From assembly GCA_021432635.1 (NCBI GenBank), contig MU270062.1, positions 1 to 64,000 on the forward strand: DNA of 64,000 bases. Reading direction: 5' to 3'. Made by a program: the position numbers and the translations under genes. How positions within the stretch are numbered: the stretch's first letter is position 1; the number at the start of each line of letters is the position of its first letter. This DNA is from Thozetella sp. PMI_491 (taxonomy: Eukaryota > Ascomycota > Sordariomycetes > Chaetosphaeriales > Chaetosphaeriaceae). The notes under the pieces were generated by a model. That model saw nothing but the letters and a program-made list of their open reading frames with translations, did not search any database and was not told the origin of the DNA. Below, piece by piece: positions 33,214-44,679 of this stretch.

Positions 33214-34522
33214 ATGCGGGAGGACTTGGTCCGAGAGACGGTGGCACACGCGATGCAAGAACTCGCGAAGGGTGGCCATTTGAAGCCTACCGTCGCTATG
33301 CTCGACAGCTTCCTCACGACCGACGGGCTAATGGACAGCAGCGAAATCGCAAGTCATCTTGGGCTCATCTTGGCCTTTCGAATGGAAATAATTCAGAAGA
33401 ACAATCCCCGTACGCAGCGCTCCGGCCGGGTACCCACCGCTCGAACCCAGCCGACCGAACCGTTACTTCCTACTCCAGACGCGTCCCCCACGTCCCCCGC
33501 TAGACATGCAGCCGAGGCGAAGGACCGAGAAGCTCAAGAGGCGGAGAGCGGCGTGCGGAGGTTAAGCTTCGACAAGACGGTAAGCGACATGTCTTGCGTG
33601 TCTGCTAGGTGGATGTTGTTGCTGATGTCACCTTGTTGCCACCCAGGGCAGCTCCTTCTTGGTCTCATTGTATAGGAAGAAAACCCCCGAGTTCGCCTTG
33701 GCGAAATGCAAATATCACCCAGAGAAAGAGAGCTACATCCGAGCCAGTACGTTACTGGAACAGGACATAGGCGGCCATGCGGGTGCCATGGTGGAGTTGC
33801 AATGGACATTCGTGAACCAGGGGTTCGGGGCGACCGGGGATCAGGCCCAGGGGGTGACCTTCACCCTCTTCAAAGTACTGAGCTAGGAGATCGCCGAGAG
33901 ATCGGGCATGGACTTTGACATCCTGTTCGGGACGGATCACACCGCCGAGATCGCCCACCAGCGAGACACCCAGTTGCCGGATAAGAACGTGGGGCTGGGA
34001 GAAGTGGCTCTGCCGTACCCTGGCTCCGCCCAAGGCCAATTCCAGCAGTCGATCGTAGGGGAGCATGCCACCTCTAGCAGCTCCACCTCGCATTTGTCCT
34101 CGGGCCCACCCGTCATCCGCAGCCAGAACGGGACGATTAATCTCAATGTTTTTCACTTCCACTACGGCCCGTCGTCGAACAAGGCGCTCAACTCCCAGGA
34201 CATTTCGGCCGTGTCTCAGCTTCTTCAAGAGGTCTCGGTTGATCCAAAAGCCGGGATCGGCGCCCCCAGAGGATACCAACCGCAGAGAGCAGCAAGCTTC
34301 AGCAGCAGCGTCGGTTCCTCGTCGTCGCTGGGTGCATCGGATGGCTCGCAACTCGGGGCGGGCTCGTCACAATCTCGGATGAGCTCGGCGATGCCCAAGC
34401 ATTCAAATGGTGCTGGCAAGCGACCCCACGAGGGCGGTGTTGACTCGTCTCGCCCAGACTCTAAGCGGCACCAGGTATCGGACCTTCGCAACGGCCACTC
34501 GGATGAAAAGCAGGCGAGCTAG
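33214..34522 (+). CDS. Unrecognised two-part protein with Ser-rich C-terminus; in-frame TAG at 33,884
   Basis: I do not recognise the family. Exon 1 from MREDLVRETVAHAMQELAKG is helical, then Pro/Thr-rich. It splices (GTAAGC at the end of the FDKT exon, acceptor CACCCAG) to GSSFLVSLYRKKTPEFALA, a compact part with KCKYHPEKESYIRAS and MVELQWTFVNQGFG. A single TAG at 33,884-33,886 interrupts the same frame, which then continues EIAERSGMDFDILFG, a beta-like stretch (NGTINLNVFHFHYG) and a Ser-rich basic tail to 34,522. The TAG may be a nonsense change (CAG to TAG) or part of a 3' splice site: a phase-0 intron from GTGAAC at 33,812 would be 75 nt. The true start may be further upstream. About 390 aa if read through. 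Confidence 0.55.
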
Positions 34523-36487
34523 TCCAATTCTCTCGAATGAGGGTTGCCAGAGATACCACGGTGGACTTTTCGGGAGTAGAAGGGTGTGTTGCACACGGGC
34601 GGGATCGAGTTATATAGGTGTTCAAGGACTGTATTATGGATTGGGTAAAAGGGATCAAATAAAAACCACGGGCTGGCGGGGCGGGGAGAGAATCACAGTA
34701 AATCTCTAGAACGGGGTCGGCGCTTGGCTTAAAACGCTTGGAGGGGGTCTCGACGTGGCGTTGCGTGTTCTGTTTCTTTCTGTCGATACTTGCTGCCAGG
34801 ATTGGCAATGATACCCGCTGTGGGATGATGCAGCGAAGGACATATAACTAAAAAAGCTGTCAACAGGATTAGTTTGGGGGATCGAAGGATTTGTATGAAC
34901 TTGTAGGGAATAGAAAATTCGGTTAATTATGGCATAATATCGACTCGCCGTCCCCCCCGTCACCACTGGGACGCTTACCTGCATCTCAGGTATCACGGGT
35001 GAAGGGCTTGTCTCGTATCGTTGAGGGACGGGGCGTGCCTCAAGAGCTCGGGGAGAGGGCGGTGGCGTCTTAGACTCATCGGCCAGGTACAGCTGAGTGC
35101 CGATAACCCGCACTCGGGTGAGGGAAACATTGTGTTCATGGCGATAGCTAAGCGCCCTTTGACAAGGCCAAGATGGGGGAGATTCTCAAAGCGAAGACTG
35201 GCAGCTCTGCTCGGTGTTTGTCAGTGGGGGCGGCTGAAAATTTGAAGGCTGGGTTGTCCCCGAGGATATATCACTGCACCTCCACGGCCTGTCTCAAGCC
35301 TCGGCGCAAGGGAGGGTACTGCTATCACACGGCATCTTGATCTCATTGGAGCCGAGTGACCTAACTTGATACCCATGACTATCTTGTACGGACCGGATAG
35401 GGTAGGTTTCTTCTGTGCATATGAGACTGGTGCCGTGCCGAAGGCAACCGCCGAGAGACGGTTGGCGAGAATGAGGCCTGGCGAGGCTTAGGCAATGATG
35501 CGGCTGGGTGGAAATGGCTTGCTAAACGGAGCTAAGGCAACAACAGAAAGCAGGAGCCCTATACTAGATTGACAGTTGTCCAAGCAGCTGCACGCGTCGC
35601 CACAATAGGCAGTGAAGGCAATATTGAGATATGACCACTCATACAAGCAGGGCTTTGCAACCAGGCTGCCGCTTGCCTCGATGAGTGCGCATCTCCTTGG
35701 AGCCTAATGTGGCGACTCGCAGGGGTAGATTGGTAGGCCAACAGCAATCCGTTGGGTGCTGAGCAACTCTAGAGTTAGTTGGCTGGAGTGAAGAACAAAG
35801 AAGCCGCGAACCAAGCTGGGCTGACCGGCTGAACCTGGGTAGACGGACTACCGATATCTCTGCGGATCCTCCCGTGCTTTTATTGCCCCCCGCTCACCCC
35901 CCTCCCTTTTTTTGCTTCTTTACAGCCGCGCCGCTTATCCCCGTGGCCGTGGTAGGACTTCCCACCCTGGCTGCATGGTACAAAACTCTCGTCAGATACA
36001 TCATACATCTTATGAACTCTTCCTGGACCCCGGGCCCACAACCCGCCGGAAAGAGGTGGGGGCGGGCGGGGTACGGTCAAACGCGGCAAGAGATACTGCA
36101 AATAAGCTCTTGATATTGGGAATGAATGGATTCCAGTGGAGAACCAAGGCGACTTTGCCCGGGGATGCACAGGGCCATTGCTTGCGTCCGAGTGGCTACA
36201 GGGGGCAGTAACAGTCAAGCTGTGCACCCTCATAGTGCGCAGCAGCATATACATCCAGGGGTGTCAGCAGTGACTAGGTCCGGTTCGAAACCGACACCCA
36301 GCTCGTCCCACTCGGTACGCCTCTCGTGGGAGATCCCGGGAAGGCATCCACGCCAGCATTTACGTTATCTCCCCACTTGATTACTACATTCCGAGCAACG
36401 TAATATATAATTAAGCGAGCGGCGCACTTTCAACCGCCACGCGTTCCCCATCAACAAAACCACCACATACCCACAACCAGCAATAAA
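34523..36487. other. Intergenic, one possible minus-strand exon
   Basis: About 2 kb. On the minus strand near 35,145-34,982 an open stretch reads VSLTRVRVIGTQLYLADES..PRALEARPVPQRYE and ends at a good donor (ATGCAG/GTAAGC). It could be an exon, but no partner exon or start was found. The rest is pyrimidine- and G-rich without recognisable genes. Confidence 0.3.
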
Positions 36488-36600
36488 TATGCCTCAAACG
36501 AACGTGGGGTGCCTTTAGCTCTCGAGGTTATCAAAAAGGACCTAAACCTTAGTATATAAACAGCGGCGTAAGATATATACCGCTTTGACTATGACGTGGC
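36488..36600 (+). mobile_element. Fragment of a Fot/pogo-type DNA transposase N-terminus
   Basis: Starting at the ATG the frame gives MPQTNVG and, after a stop, LALEVIKKDLNLSI, then TAA and IYRFDYDVAS separated by stops. This follows the helix-turn-helix start of Fot1/pogo transposases (LAL.AIK.D..LSI..AA.IY.V..TTL). Only about 35 codons are recognisable; the DDE domain and terminal inverted repeats were not found. A short, decayed piece of a plain DNA transposon is the likely identity. Confidence 0.35.
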
Positions 36601-39549
36601 TAGTATAATAGTTGTATTTTTGATATAATAGTACCCCTAACTCATACAAGCGTACTAATTTAGAGAAGTAAATACTGATCGCGGGTAGGGTGCCAGGTCC
36701 AGTTTTTACACCCTGGCTGGAGTATCTCTTTTAGCCTGGTCAGAGACCAGGATGACTTTCATCATGTGAGGCAGCGCCTCCTTTTCCTATGTAAATAAGA
36801 CTGTAGATAGTATTCTTTTCTTTTCTTTTCTCACGGATGGCATCAGGGATCAAAAGGATTGCCACGAATACTCCTTGATACCCCTTAGTCAACCCAACTT
36901 AACACACTTTTTTGCTGCCATCATGGGGCTTCGCCCCATTCCTTATGCCTTGATCAGAGCTCAGGGGTCCTCTTTTACCCTCTGCTTTGCCTACTTCCCA
37001 CCTTACCACGAGATTCACGTCGTTTCGGTGGCCCTGCTGAACGCATCACGATAGCGGAAGCATTGGTTCCACGCTACGGCTACTAGACTAAGAGGGTCTT
37101 TTGGTTGTGTGTATGTGTTCTGTGTGGTGCGTTCGAGGATACCGCGCGTTTTTCACAGACCACGGAGCCCTCCCCTCTTTCAGTATGCAGCACCAGCGCC
37201 AGGGTATGCAAGGTCGGTGCTCAGCCCACAAAGGCGGCGAGGGACGACCTAGGGGTAGAATGACTGGATTCGTCTTTATAACAACCTTTGCAGATGAGAT
37301 AAACCGTTGAATAACCAAGGACGATTGCCACTTTGCTGAGATTTTATTAGCAATCTGCTCTGAAAAGCAGGTCTCCCTCCTTCCTTCTCTAAGCTCTTTC
37401 CTCAGCATCACCAGAAAGGCCCAGGTAAGCAATTCTCGACACTCAATGACAGGCATTGCATAACCCTTAATCCTTAACCAAAGGCTATTTTATTATGGTA
37501 CTTGTGCCGATTTACTTCTTGAATTGAAGGTTCAGTTGACTAAAAGGCCGGGGTCCAATCCTGGCTAAAAGCGATTTGGATGTTTAACTCTCTATTTAGG
37601 GCGCGCTTATGCTAGGTTAGGTCATTGTGCCTGTCTCTAACGACTTATTGCTTCTGAGAAAGACCTTGTGATGCCGACGTGGATAACCTGGCTCGGTTAT
37701 TTGAAGCGTGGATAAAACGGCCTATTCTCTGGAGATACTACGCAACCATGACACCATAGAGGCGTTACAACTTAGGGGTATACGTATGAGGTTAAGCACG
37801 AGTATTAAGGGTAGTGTTTTTTCTATCTTGGAGTTTAGACATGAGACCTATTCTACTGGCGATCCTGCTGTTATGACGAGAAGCTCTACGTTGTATTCTC
37901 CTGTGCCGTGCATGAACTAACGGAGAGGAACCTCGTCGAATATTACTCGATTTAGAGATCCAACCCGACCCAGATTCTTATGCAGTACGACCGTAACTTC
38001 GTATTCCTCTAAGAATGAATGGATTTAATCATAGACTCGACACTCGATATTAAAAACTGGCGGTACAGCTCCATCAGCGGTGTTAAGTATCTCAAATAGA
38101 ATACGGGAGAAATGTTACGTTCATCCATCACCATAAATGCCCATAAATAGGTTGTATTTGGACATGGAAGTTACGGACAGCTCACGGCATCGTCGTGAGA
38201 ACTGGTGCCACCTGGCTATAGCCAATTCTACTACTAGACCTGTATTGAGTCTGACATCATTGTTACAGCCACAACTGTCTTGGATGGCTCTGCTATCGCT
38301 ATAGTTATAAGAGGAAAGGTCTTGGTAAAATTCCACGATAGAGGCTCTCCATTCAGGTGTGCTAGGTCTTCCTGTCGATAATTCTATATGCATTGTATTA
38401 TATGCAAAGTAAAGGAGCCAACATGCTCCTGGCCATCTCCTTCTATACAGGTTCCCAACTAATGGCAGTCGAGCAGAGGAGCTTAGATACCTACTCTACG
38501 AGACCACGGGGGGCGTATAGATGGTCGCATGCCACGTAATTGCCGCTCAGGGCGGTAGCAAACACTCACCTCCAAGCCCCGTTCAGAGAACCTCACAACC
38601 ATATCCCTTACCATAATTTACCCCAAGACGTCGTTCAACCTTTGGCCCCAAAGCGACTTTCCACGAAGAGCGGTTGTGGAGACGGGGTTGCACGTTAGGG
38701 ATACGGCTTTGCAGGAAGGCTGGCTTGTCGTGGAACCTCTGCTAAACTGCCACACACTGTCTCGATACCATCTCACGAGGTGGCGGCATAGGCATCGCTT
38801 TCGGCTACGCCGGCTAAGCAGCTTAGATAGTCTACCTCGGCTCGCATCTAAAATATGTACCTCGGCTCGCATACTATGCAGAAATTAGAAGCTGTCCTCT
38901 AGGGGGGAATCCGTCGAACTAGATTCAATGTTGGCCTTCCAATTTCGGTCAGATGCATCTACGCTACGCCGTTGGCCATAATTATACGCGTGTGGCTGCC
39001 TTGCAGTTTTGAGCCGAGGTTAACGACTCGCAATCCGAGACAGATTTGGTCTAGTGAGATTGTTGCTACGGAACCATCCGTAGCTGCGTGTTCAATTAAA
39101 AACGAGCGGTCCAGTCCAGCCTAAGCTAATGTAGGCCAAGAGCGTCGCCAGCTAATCCCCATGTATTAGGTCCCAATGAGGGGCTGGCTTCTCTACACCC
39201 CCCGTCAAGCGAATCTTTGCGTTGGAGGGTGGTCTCGCTATTCTACCCCGATTGTAGTCAGGGCTGGGAATGGAGTCGTTGCAGGGCTGCCAAGCGAAAC
39301 TAGGATGAAGCGAGCCGGGAGAGGATCAAAATACTGCAATAATGTTGAGGATGCCGCCGAAGTGAGAATGTAGATATACAATGTAACAGGGAATATTTCG
39401 TACTCTGTTGTAAGTCGGATAATTCTTGTTGTAACGCCACTCACCCAACAGAAAGCGCGGCCCACGAATCAATGTTACAGTCATGCATGGTCTAGGATCT
39501 CCCTGCTTCCTGTCGGTAGGGTTCGGAAGCACGCTGCAGGGTGGTCCTT
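36601..39549. other. Gene-poor stretch
   Basis: About 3 kb of moderately AT-rich DNA without a supportable gene. The longest open frames (37.09-37.46, 37.71-37.92 and 38.12-38.39 kb) lack motifs and splice partners. It probably contains eroded repeat DNA. Confidence 0.4.
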
Positions 39550-40176
39550 TCAGCTACAGCCGATGTCATAGCTGCAAGTTCCCTTCACGCAGCATCCGAC
39601 ATGGTCGAAGCACCGGAGGTATCCATTGTCGTTGCTGATCACGCTGTCTGTGGCGGCAGCTCGCATTAGCCCGACGAATTGATGGCACTTCTCGGACCGG
39701 CACTCCGGAGCCGAATGAGACACAAGTACGGAAAGGGGCACTTACTTAGGTCAATGGGACTCCTTTTGTTCTGGCTGCGAGCGCTGGTCATGCATAGCGC
39801 CTGGAGCGTAGAGTCCGATTCGAGGTAAATATCCCCACAGGTTCTGCTAAAGTTGCCGCTGAAGAAGACACGAGATGATATCAGCCAGGGTCCTCGCGCT
39901 TCGGAGTTTGTAGGAGAACGCTTACTTGTCTTGCATCCGTACCGTGCCATTGTTGTTACCGAGGCACTTGTCGAGGCTTCGGGTGGTCTTGGCAGTGTTG
40001 CCGTTGTGGCGCGTCTGGCACCAGCATTGGAGAGCGTTGCGGCCGGTGAGAGAGCACTCATCACAGCCGGCAACCTCAGCACGTGTTTCGAGAGACCGCT
40101 CGCTGGAGCCAAAGGTTGGCCAGGCCATTGTGAAGGAGCCGAAAGCGGCGATGGCGGCGAGGACGGAGAGCTGCAT
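39550..40176 (-). CDS. Secreted cyanovirin-N homology (CVNH) protein
   Basis: A small secreted lectin-like protein; CVNH domains bind high-mannose glycans. Three exons (40,176-39,926, 39,858-39,746, 39,647-39,550) with canonical junctions give 153 aa. Signal peptide MQLSVLAAIAAFGSFTMA. Then a first half with ECSLTGRNALQCWC..SLDKCLGNNNGTV, a second half starting GNFSRTCGDIYLESDSTLQALC and ending SPIDLNSVISNDNGYLRCF, and a short Cys-rich tail VGCCVKGTCSYDIGCS. The tandem C..L....L.C/LD..I.N.NG pattern is the CVNH signature. The extra C-terminal Cys cluster is unusual against the minimal domain. Possible roles are cell-wall glycan binding or defence. Confidence 0.8.
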
Positions 40177-40728
40177 CTTAGAGGTAGCTCATAGTACGTA
40201 ATAACGAGTGCTAGTGAAGAAACACGTTGTCAACGACAGTTGACCTAGGCGGAATAAATAAGGAAGTCGTCTATATTGGCTAACAGTATCAAAACTCTCA
40301 TCTATGTTGCCATTTCCGAAACCACAGCCGGCGGCCGCTCTAAGGTGATCGTCTGAAGGATCCATTTCCCACTCTGTCAATGTCTCCACCAGAGTTTAAT
40401 AGAACCATACGAGAGTCCTGAGGCAACCGCTCAACTCTGCATGCTGACCTAAGCAGACAATCAGGCTGTGGTAAAGCGGGGAGATGCGGTGCTGCTGTCC
40501 AGCAGGTCACTCCCTTCGTCTAGGGCCAAACCCCTACGAAGTAGAATCGACGAATAGGTTTTGCCAGTTGCCTCTTTTTTTACTCGTTATATTTTGAAGC
40601 TTTACGCGCCTTGGAGCGTCGGCATAGCCACCGAGTCAGTGTCTGACCTGTGCCCTGAATCCACCCGCATACCCATCGTGTCACAGTTGAGTTGAGGACT
40701 TCGCACAAATTTCCAGCTTGCTAGAGCT
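40177..40728. promoter_or_regulatory. Divergent intergenic region between the CVNH and HET genes
   Basis: 550 bp that must contain both promoters. On the minus side a TATTTATTCCGCC stretch lies about 75 bp above the CVNH start and could include its TATA-like element. Nothing else assigned. Confidence 0.4.
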
Positions 40729-42819
40729 ATGGATCTTTGCGCTAGATGCCGGGGTATATCAACCCTTGCTCCAAGTCAGAAGCTATGCTACCGTCATGAC
40801 CTCGACAGTTTTAGTCAGGCTCTGGAGACAAAGTGTTTTTTCTGCGTACAGCTATGGGACTCGCTTTCGGAGGACCATAGGAAGCTAGTGATGAGCCGCC
40901 TGTTCACGGGCATCCGGTGTTCGTTATACCGTTACGCCGAGCCAGACGGATTCGTGATTGGAAGTGTGCTGTTTCAGCCGGGGGAAGAGTTCTATGACTA
41001 TAGTGGGTATGATGATCTGGCAAATAGTTTCGGCCTGTTGGATCCCAGTGGTGAGACACCTTTTTCGTACCTTCCTTCTACGGCTCTTACCTTGAACTTT
41101 ACTGGCTTGGCGAAGGAATTGACAATACAAGCAGCTTTCTCCAACAACGAGCCAGCCCGCGTATCTGGTACGACAAGGCACGACTCCTGCTGGGAGTTAG
41201 TCTCAAAATGGGTAGACCACTGCAGAAAGTCTCACAGAGAATGCTCTCGTTCGCGGTCCACATGGCTGCCCACCCGGCTTGTCGACGTTGGAGAGCTGAA
41301 CAGTGACTCTGTCCGCATCGTCGCCACAAAAGACGAGAGCCAGTTGAAGACCTGCCCTTACCTGACTTTAAGTCACTGCTGGGGTAAGAAAGAGTTTCTG
41401 GTCATGGACCAGGGTACCAAGCACAATTTTGAGACAGGCGTGCCAATCGCAACACTGGCCCCAAACTTCCAAGACGCTATCCACGCCACCCGGCGGCTTG
41501 GGTACCGCTACATTTGGATCGATTCCCTGTGCATCATCCAGGGTTCGGCCGAGGATTGGGCCAGGGAAGCCCCACTTATGAACCTGGTGTACAAGAACTC
41601 GGCTCTGACGTTGGCTGCAACCGCCTCAAGCGATGCCTACGGCGGCTTTTTCCGGGACCGGGACCCAGACTTCGTTACACCGTTCAGGATGAGCATTCGT
41701 ATTGGCACCGATGAAAAATCCGAAACCCGAATGTGCTTTGCTTTGTCTGATAGGATGTGGGCAGCCGGGGTGAGGAATGCGCCACTGCACCAGCGGGCTT
41801 GGGTCGTCCAGGAGAGGTTGTTGTCTCCCCGGACCCTTCATTTCGGCGAAAGCCAGCTCTTCTGGGAATGCCGAGAGCAGGAGGCATGCGAGGTCCTCGC
41901 CTCAGCTATCCCTAGGAATTTCCTCGAGGCTTCAGTCGCATGGGACGTGATGAACTTCAAGAGCTGGAGTGCCGCAATAAAACGGTTTCACGATCTCCCT
42001 GATGTTCAAGAATCGGCAGCGCAGGAAGATGGCTCCCTGCAATACGAGAACCAATACGAAGTTTGGGAGAATGTTCTCCGAGATTTCAGCAGGTGTGCTC
42101 TCACAGTGCCGGCTGACAAATTTGTGGCGATTTCCGGTGTGGTCAAAGAATTCCAGCGGCTGCTAGAGGATGAATACTTGGCAGGGCTTTGGCGGGGATA
42201 TTTCGTCCAAGGTTTGCTTTGGTACACACTGGGGACCGATGAGCGGAATAGTGCATTCCGCCCCGCAGTCTACCGGGCGCCGTCTTGGAGTTGGGCCGCC
42301 GTTGAGGGCCCCATCACGATGGCCCACATCGTCCCACTGCAGAAATCCTACGTCGATCTCCTAGACGTCCAGGTCAAGTCCAGAGGAGCTGATGCTACGG
42401 GGGAGCTAGAGAGTGCTCATGCGTTGCTCCGCGGATATCTGGTCCCCATTTCACGCCCGAGACATCTGAGGGTTAGCGCCGCAAGGTACTGTGGAATCTT
42501 CTACCCTGACGACGAGGACGAAATAAAAGACTCCGCCTCGGACAAGTACTTCTGCGTGCCCCTGGGGGAAGACCAGTTAAACCACCCTAAAGCCGGCTAT
42601 CACTACCTCTGGGGCTTGGTCGTTATACCTGAGACTGCTATCTACTTACAAGCCGATGCTCACCCAGCACCGGCGTATAGAAGAGTAGGGGTTTTCCGTG
42701 TCGAAGCGGGAGAATCACTTCAAGATCTAGCTCAGAGGTATCCGGACACATGGGACGAATCGCAGAAGTATGCGTGGTTTGACGAGACGCAGAGCCAAAC
42801 TGAGTTTTTATTATTTTAA
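40729..42819 (+). CDS. HET-domain (heterokaryon incompatibility) protein
   Basis: Single exon, 696 aa. It starts with a Cys-containing segment (MDLCARCRGIST..CFFCVQLW) common in long HET proteins. The HET domain opens with YLTLSHCWGKKE near residue 212, continues with APNFQDAIHATRRLGYRYIWIDSLCIIQGSAEDWA near 250-275 and AATASSDAYGGFF, and ends around LHQRAWVVQERLLSPRTLHF. The C-terminal third carries YRAPSWSWAAVEGP, also usual for the family. HET proteins trigger cell death when incompatible mycelia fuse. The partner of this one is unknown; the NLR-like and ankyrin genes in the window are candidates of the same functional class only. Frame intact. Confidence 0.92.
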   Translation: MDLCARCRGISTLAPSQKLCYRHDLDSFSQALETKCFFCVQLWDSLSEDHRKLVMSRLFTGIRCSLYRYAEPDGFVIGSVLFQPGEEFYDYSGYDDLANSFGLLDPSGETPFSYLPSTALTLNFTGLAKELTIQAAFSNNEPARVSGTTRHDSCWELVSKWVDHCRKSHRECSRSRSTWLPTRLVDVGELNSDSVRIVATKDESQLKTCPYLTLSHCWGKKEFLVMDQGTKHNFETGVPIATLAPNFQDAIHATRRLGYRYIWIDSLCIIQGSAEDWAREAPLMNLVYKNSALTLAATASSDAYGGFFRDRDPDFVTPFRMSIRIGTDEKSETRMCFALSDRMWAAGVRNAPLHQRAWVVQERLLSPRTLHFGESQLFWECREQEACEVLASAIPRNFLEASVAWDVMNFKSWSAAIKRFHDLPDVQESAAQEDGSLQYENQYEVWENVLRDFSRCALTVPADKFVAISGVVKEFQRLLEDEYLAGLWRGYFVQGLLWYTLGTDERNSAFRPAVYRAPSWSWAAVEGPITMAHIVPLQKSYVDLLDVQVKSRGADATGELESAHALLRGYLVPISRPRHLRVSAARYCGIFYPDDEDEIKDSASDKYFCVPLGEDQLNHPKAGYHYLWGLVVIPETAIYLQADAHPAPAYRRVGVFRVEAGESLQDLAQRYPDTWDESQKYAWFDETQSQTEFLLF

Positions 42820-44679
42820 TGCCAGGCAGTAATCTTCTGACTCGTTGCACACTCGAGGGGCAAAGGTGGCTCCGCATTGGCTTAGGTATAGAAGTACAGA
42901 AGCCTAGGGTGTCTCAGGGTACAGGGCCGAAAATCAACCAATGCATGGAAACAGTAGCCCCGATGTGGAGGTTGCTGGCGAATGGCGGAACCTAGAACCC
43001 CGCGGCTGACAACTTAAGCTACCTGTGAAGCTAGGTAACCAGGATTGCCGACCTTGCTGAGCTCCCATGTACCCATGGCTTAGGTACCTAGGCAGTATGA
43101 AGATAAAATCCATGTATCTACCGTATTCTAGCTTAGGTCATCCTCTCTTAGGCAGAATTGAGTCTTGGCGGCATCACTTGGCCAGGTTTTGCGAGCTGAT
43201 TACAGGGCTTCAGTGCCCGAACCATGCTTTCTTTTGATCCAAGTAGATAAGTAGAAGAGACCGTCTCATTGCGGAAGATCTCCTAGGCGTGGCGTCCTTC
43301 TCCTCCATATATAAGCCACCGGCATTCCGAGTTGCTTCTAGGGCCGGTCGATGATTGGCACGCGATATCTCCTTAGCTAGTGCGCGATGGTGAAAGTTAC
43401 ATCAGCCACCGACGCTGTAAATGCCGATTCTCAGCTCCGCTAGATCATGTTGTTATGCCGTCCATCTTCCAGTAGAGAAAGGAACGGTCCCCTGCCATGT
43501 TGGCCTGGCTAGCCTACATCAGGCAAGTAGGCCAGAATTGGCGATAGGCTTACCCGGCATTGCTAGCCGCGGCCGCCCTGCACGGGGTGACTAACGGCAG
43601 TGACCTGCCTCTTTATCGCGGATGTGGATTAGACATCCATTACTAACCAATGCTCCCACCGATGCGCCGTGAGCTGACCGGCCTTTTGGGCTGGGGAGAA
43701 GCCAACGCATCGTGGGGTCCATCTGCTTAGGTATCAAAATGCCAACGCCTTTCACGAAAGGACAGCAGCGATTGCTGTGAGGCGTTAAAACGGCGGGAAT
43801 CGTGCTTACATCATGTCCTTGGTATCCGCCGCTAACAGCCTGTGGGTCGTCGAAGCGAGAAGCCCAGTTCGCTCTCCATTTGCCACCAGCGTGCACTGCC
43901 ATGCTGTGTTCCTACCTGACTAATGTTCTAAAGAAAAGAGAAAACATTGAAATTGAAGAGTTAGAATAACGAAGCAGTGTAGAACAGATTATATGAAACA
44001 ACAGAAATTTGAGCAATGCGGCTATCCTAAACGCTCTGTGTATGGGTTCATCGTCAGGAGGCCTCGTAGCAACTACCTACCTTGCAGAGTCGAAATCGTG
44101 ATTAACAATGCTTGATTGCCCGAATGCGGGGGCCCCGCAATAATTGGCAGTTCATGCCTTGGCTAGCGGGGCTAGTTGGGTGTTTATCCCCTTAGGTAGT
44201 TAGGTCCCTTCCCAATTTGTTTTGGGATTGTGTCCCGTCCGCCTAGGCCTAGTTTATGTCAAACCGCCGAGCCTTGTCTCGACAAACTACCTTAGGTAGT
44301 AAGCGGTAACGTAAATTTCTGCACCTTCTGCTGGCAAGCTGCATTCCAAATGGATTCGACACATCCAAGATCACGCCTCAATTTAGTCAGCAAACGGCCG
44401 CCAGCTTAGTGGCAATGCATCCAGATTGGCCCTTCGCTTCGATGGTCTGCACCTCCCCGTTAGTGAGCCAACCGTAGCTAGGTGCTATACCATATGCTGC
44501 CCAAGGTGGACTGGGGGAGAAGAGCGGGGATGGGGGCAAATGCTGGTGACTGGTCGACACTGCGCGGCCACGTTCGAGGTGCGTACGATATAAATTGACG
44601 TTTGGCCAGCCTCTCTTCAGGACATGGCCACGGGCAGGACTAAGCATACGTCCTTCAACACAATCACCTACGCATCGCC
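42820..44679. repeat. Gene-free stretch dense in TTAGGTA/CCTAGGTA palindromic words
   Basis: About 1.9 kb without a supportable gene. The words GCTTAGGTA, CTAGGTAACC, TTAGGTACCTAGGCAG (43,079), CTTAGGTATC (43,727), CTTAGGTAGTTAGG (44,190), GCCTAGGCCTAG (44,241) and the near-perfect palindrome CTACCTTAGGTAG (44,287) recur here. They are not in tandem. They may be scattered small repeats or protein-binding sites. The end of the stretch is the O-methyltransferase promoter (TATAAATT near 44,589). Confidence 0.5.

Noticed and set aside
36258-36300. tRNA-like hairpin: GGGTGTC and GACACCC flank a B-box-like GGTTCGAAACC
   Set aside because: With standard T-loop numbering the T-stem has only three pairs and the acceptor does not pair; no A box or anticodon arm is present.
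37088-37456. 122-codon minus-strand frame
   Set aside because: No family features or codon signature; lies in a gene-poor repeat-like stretch.
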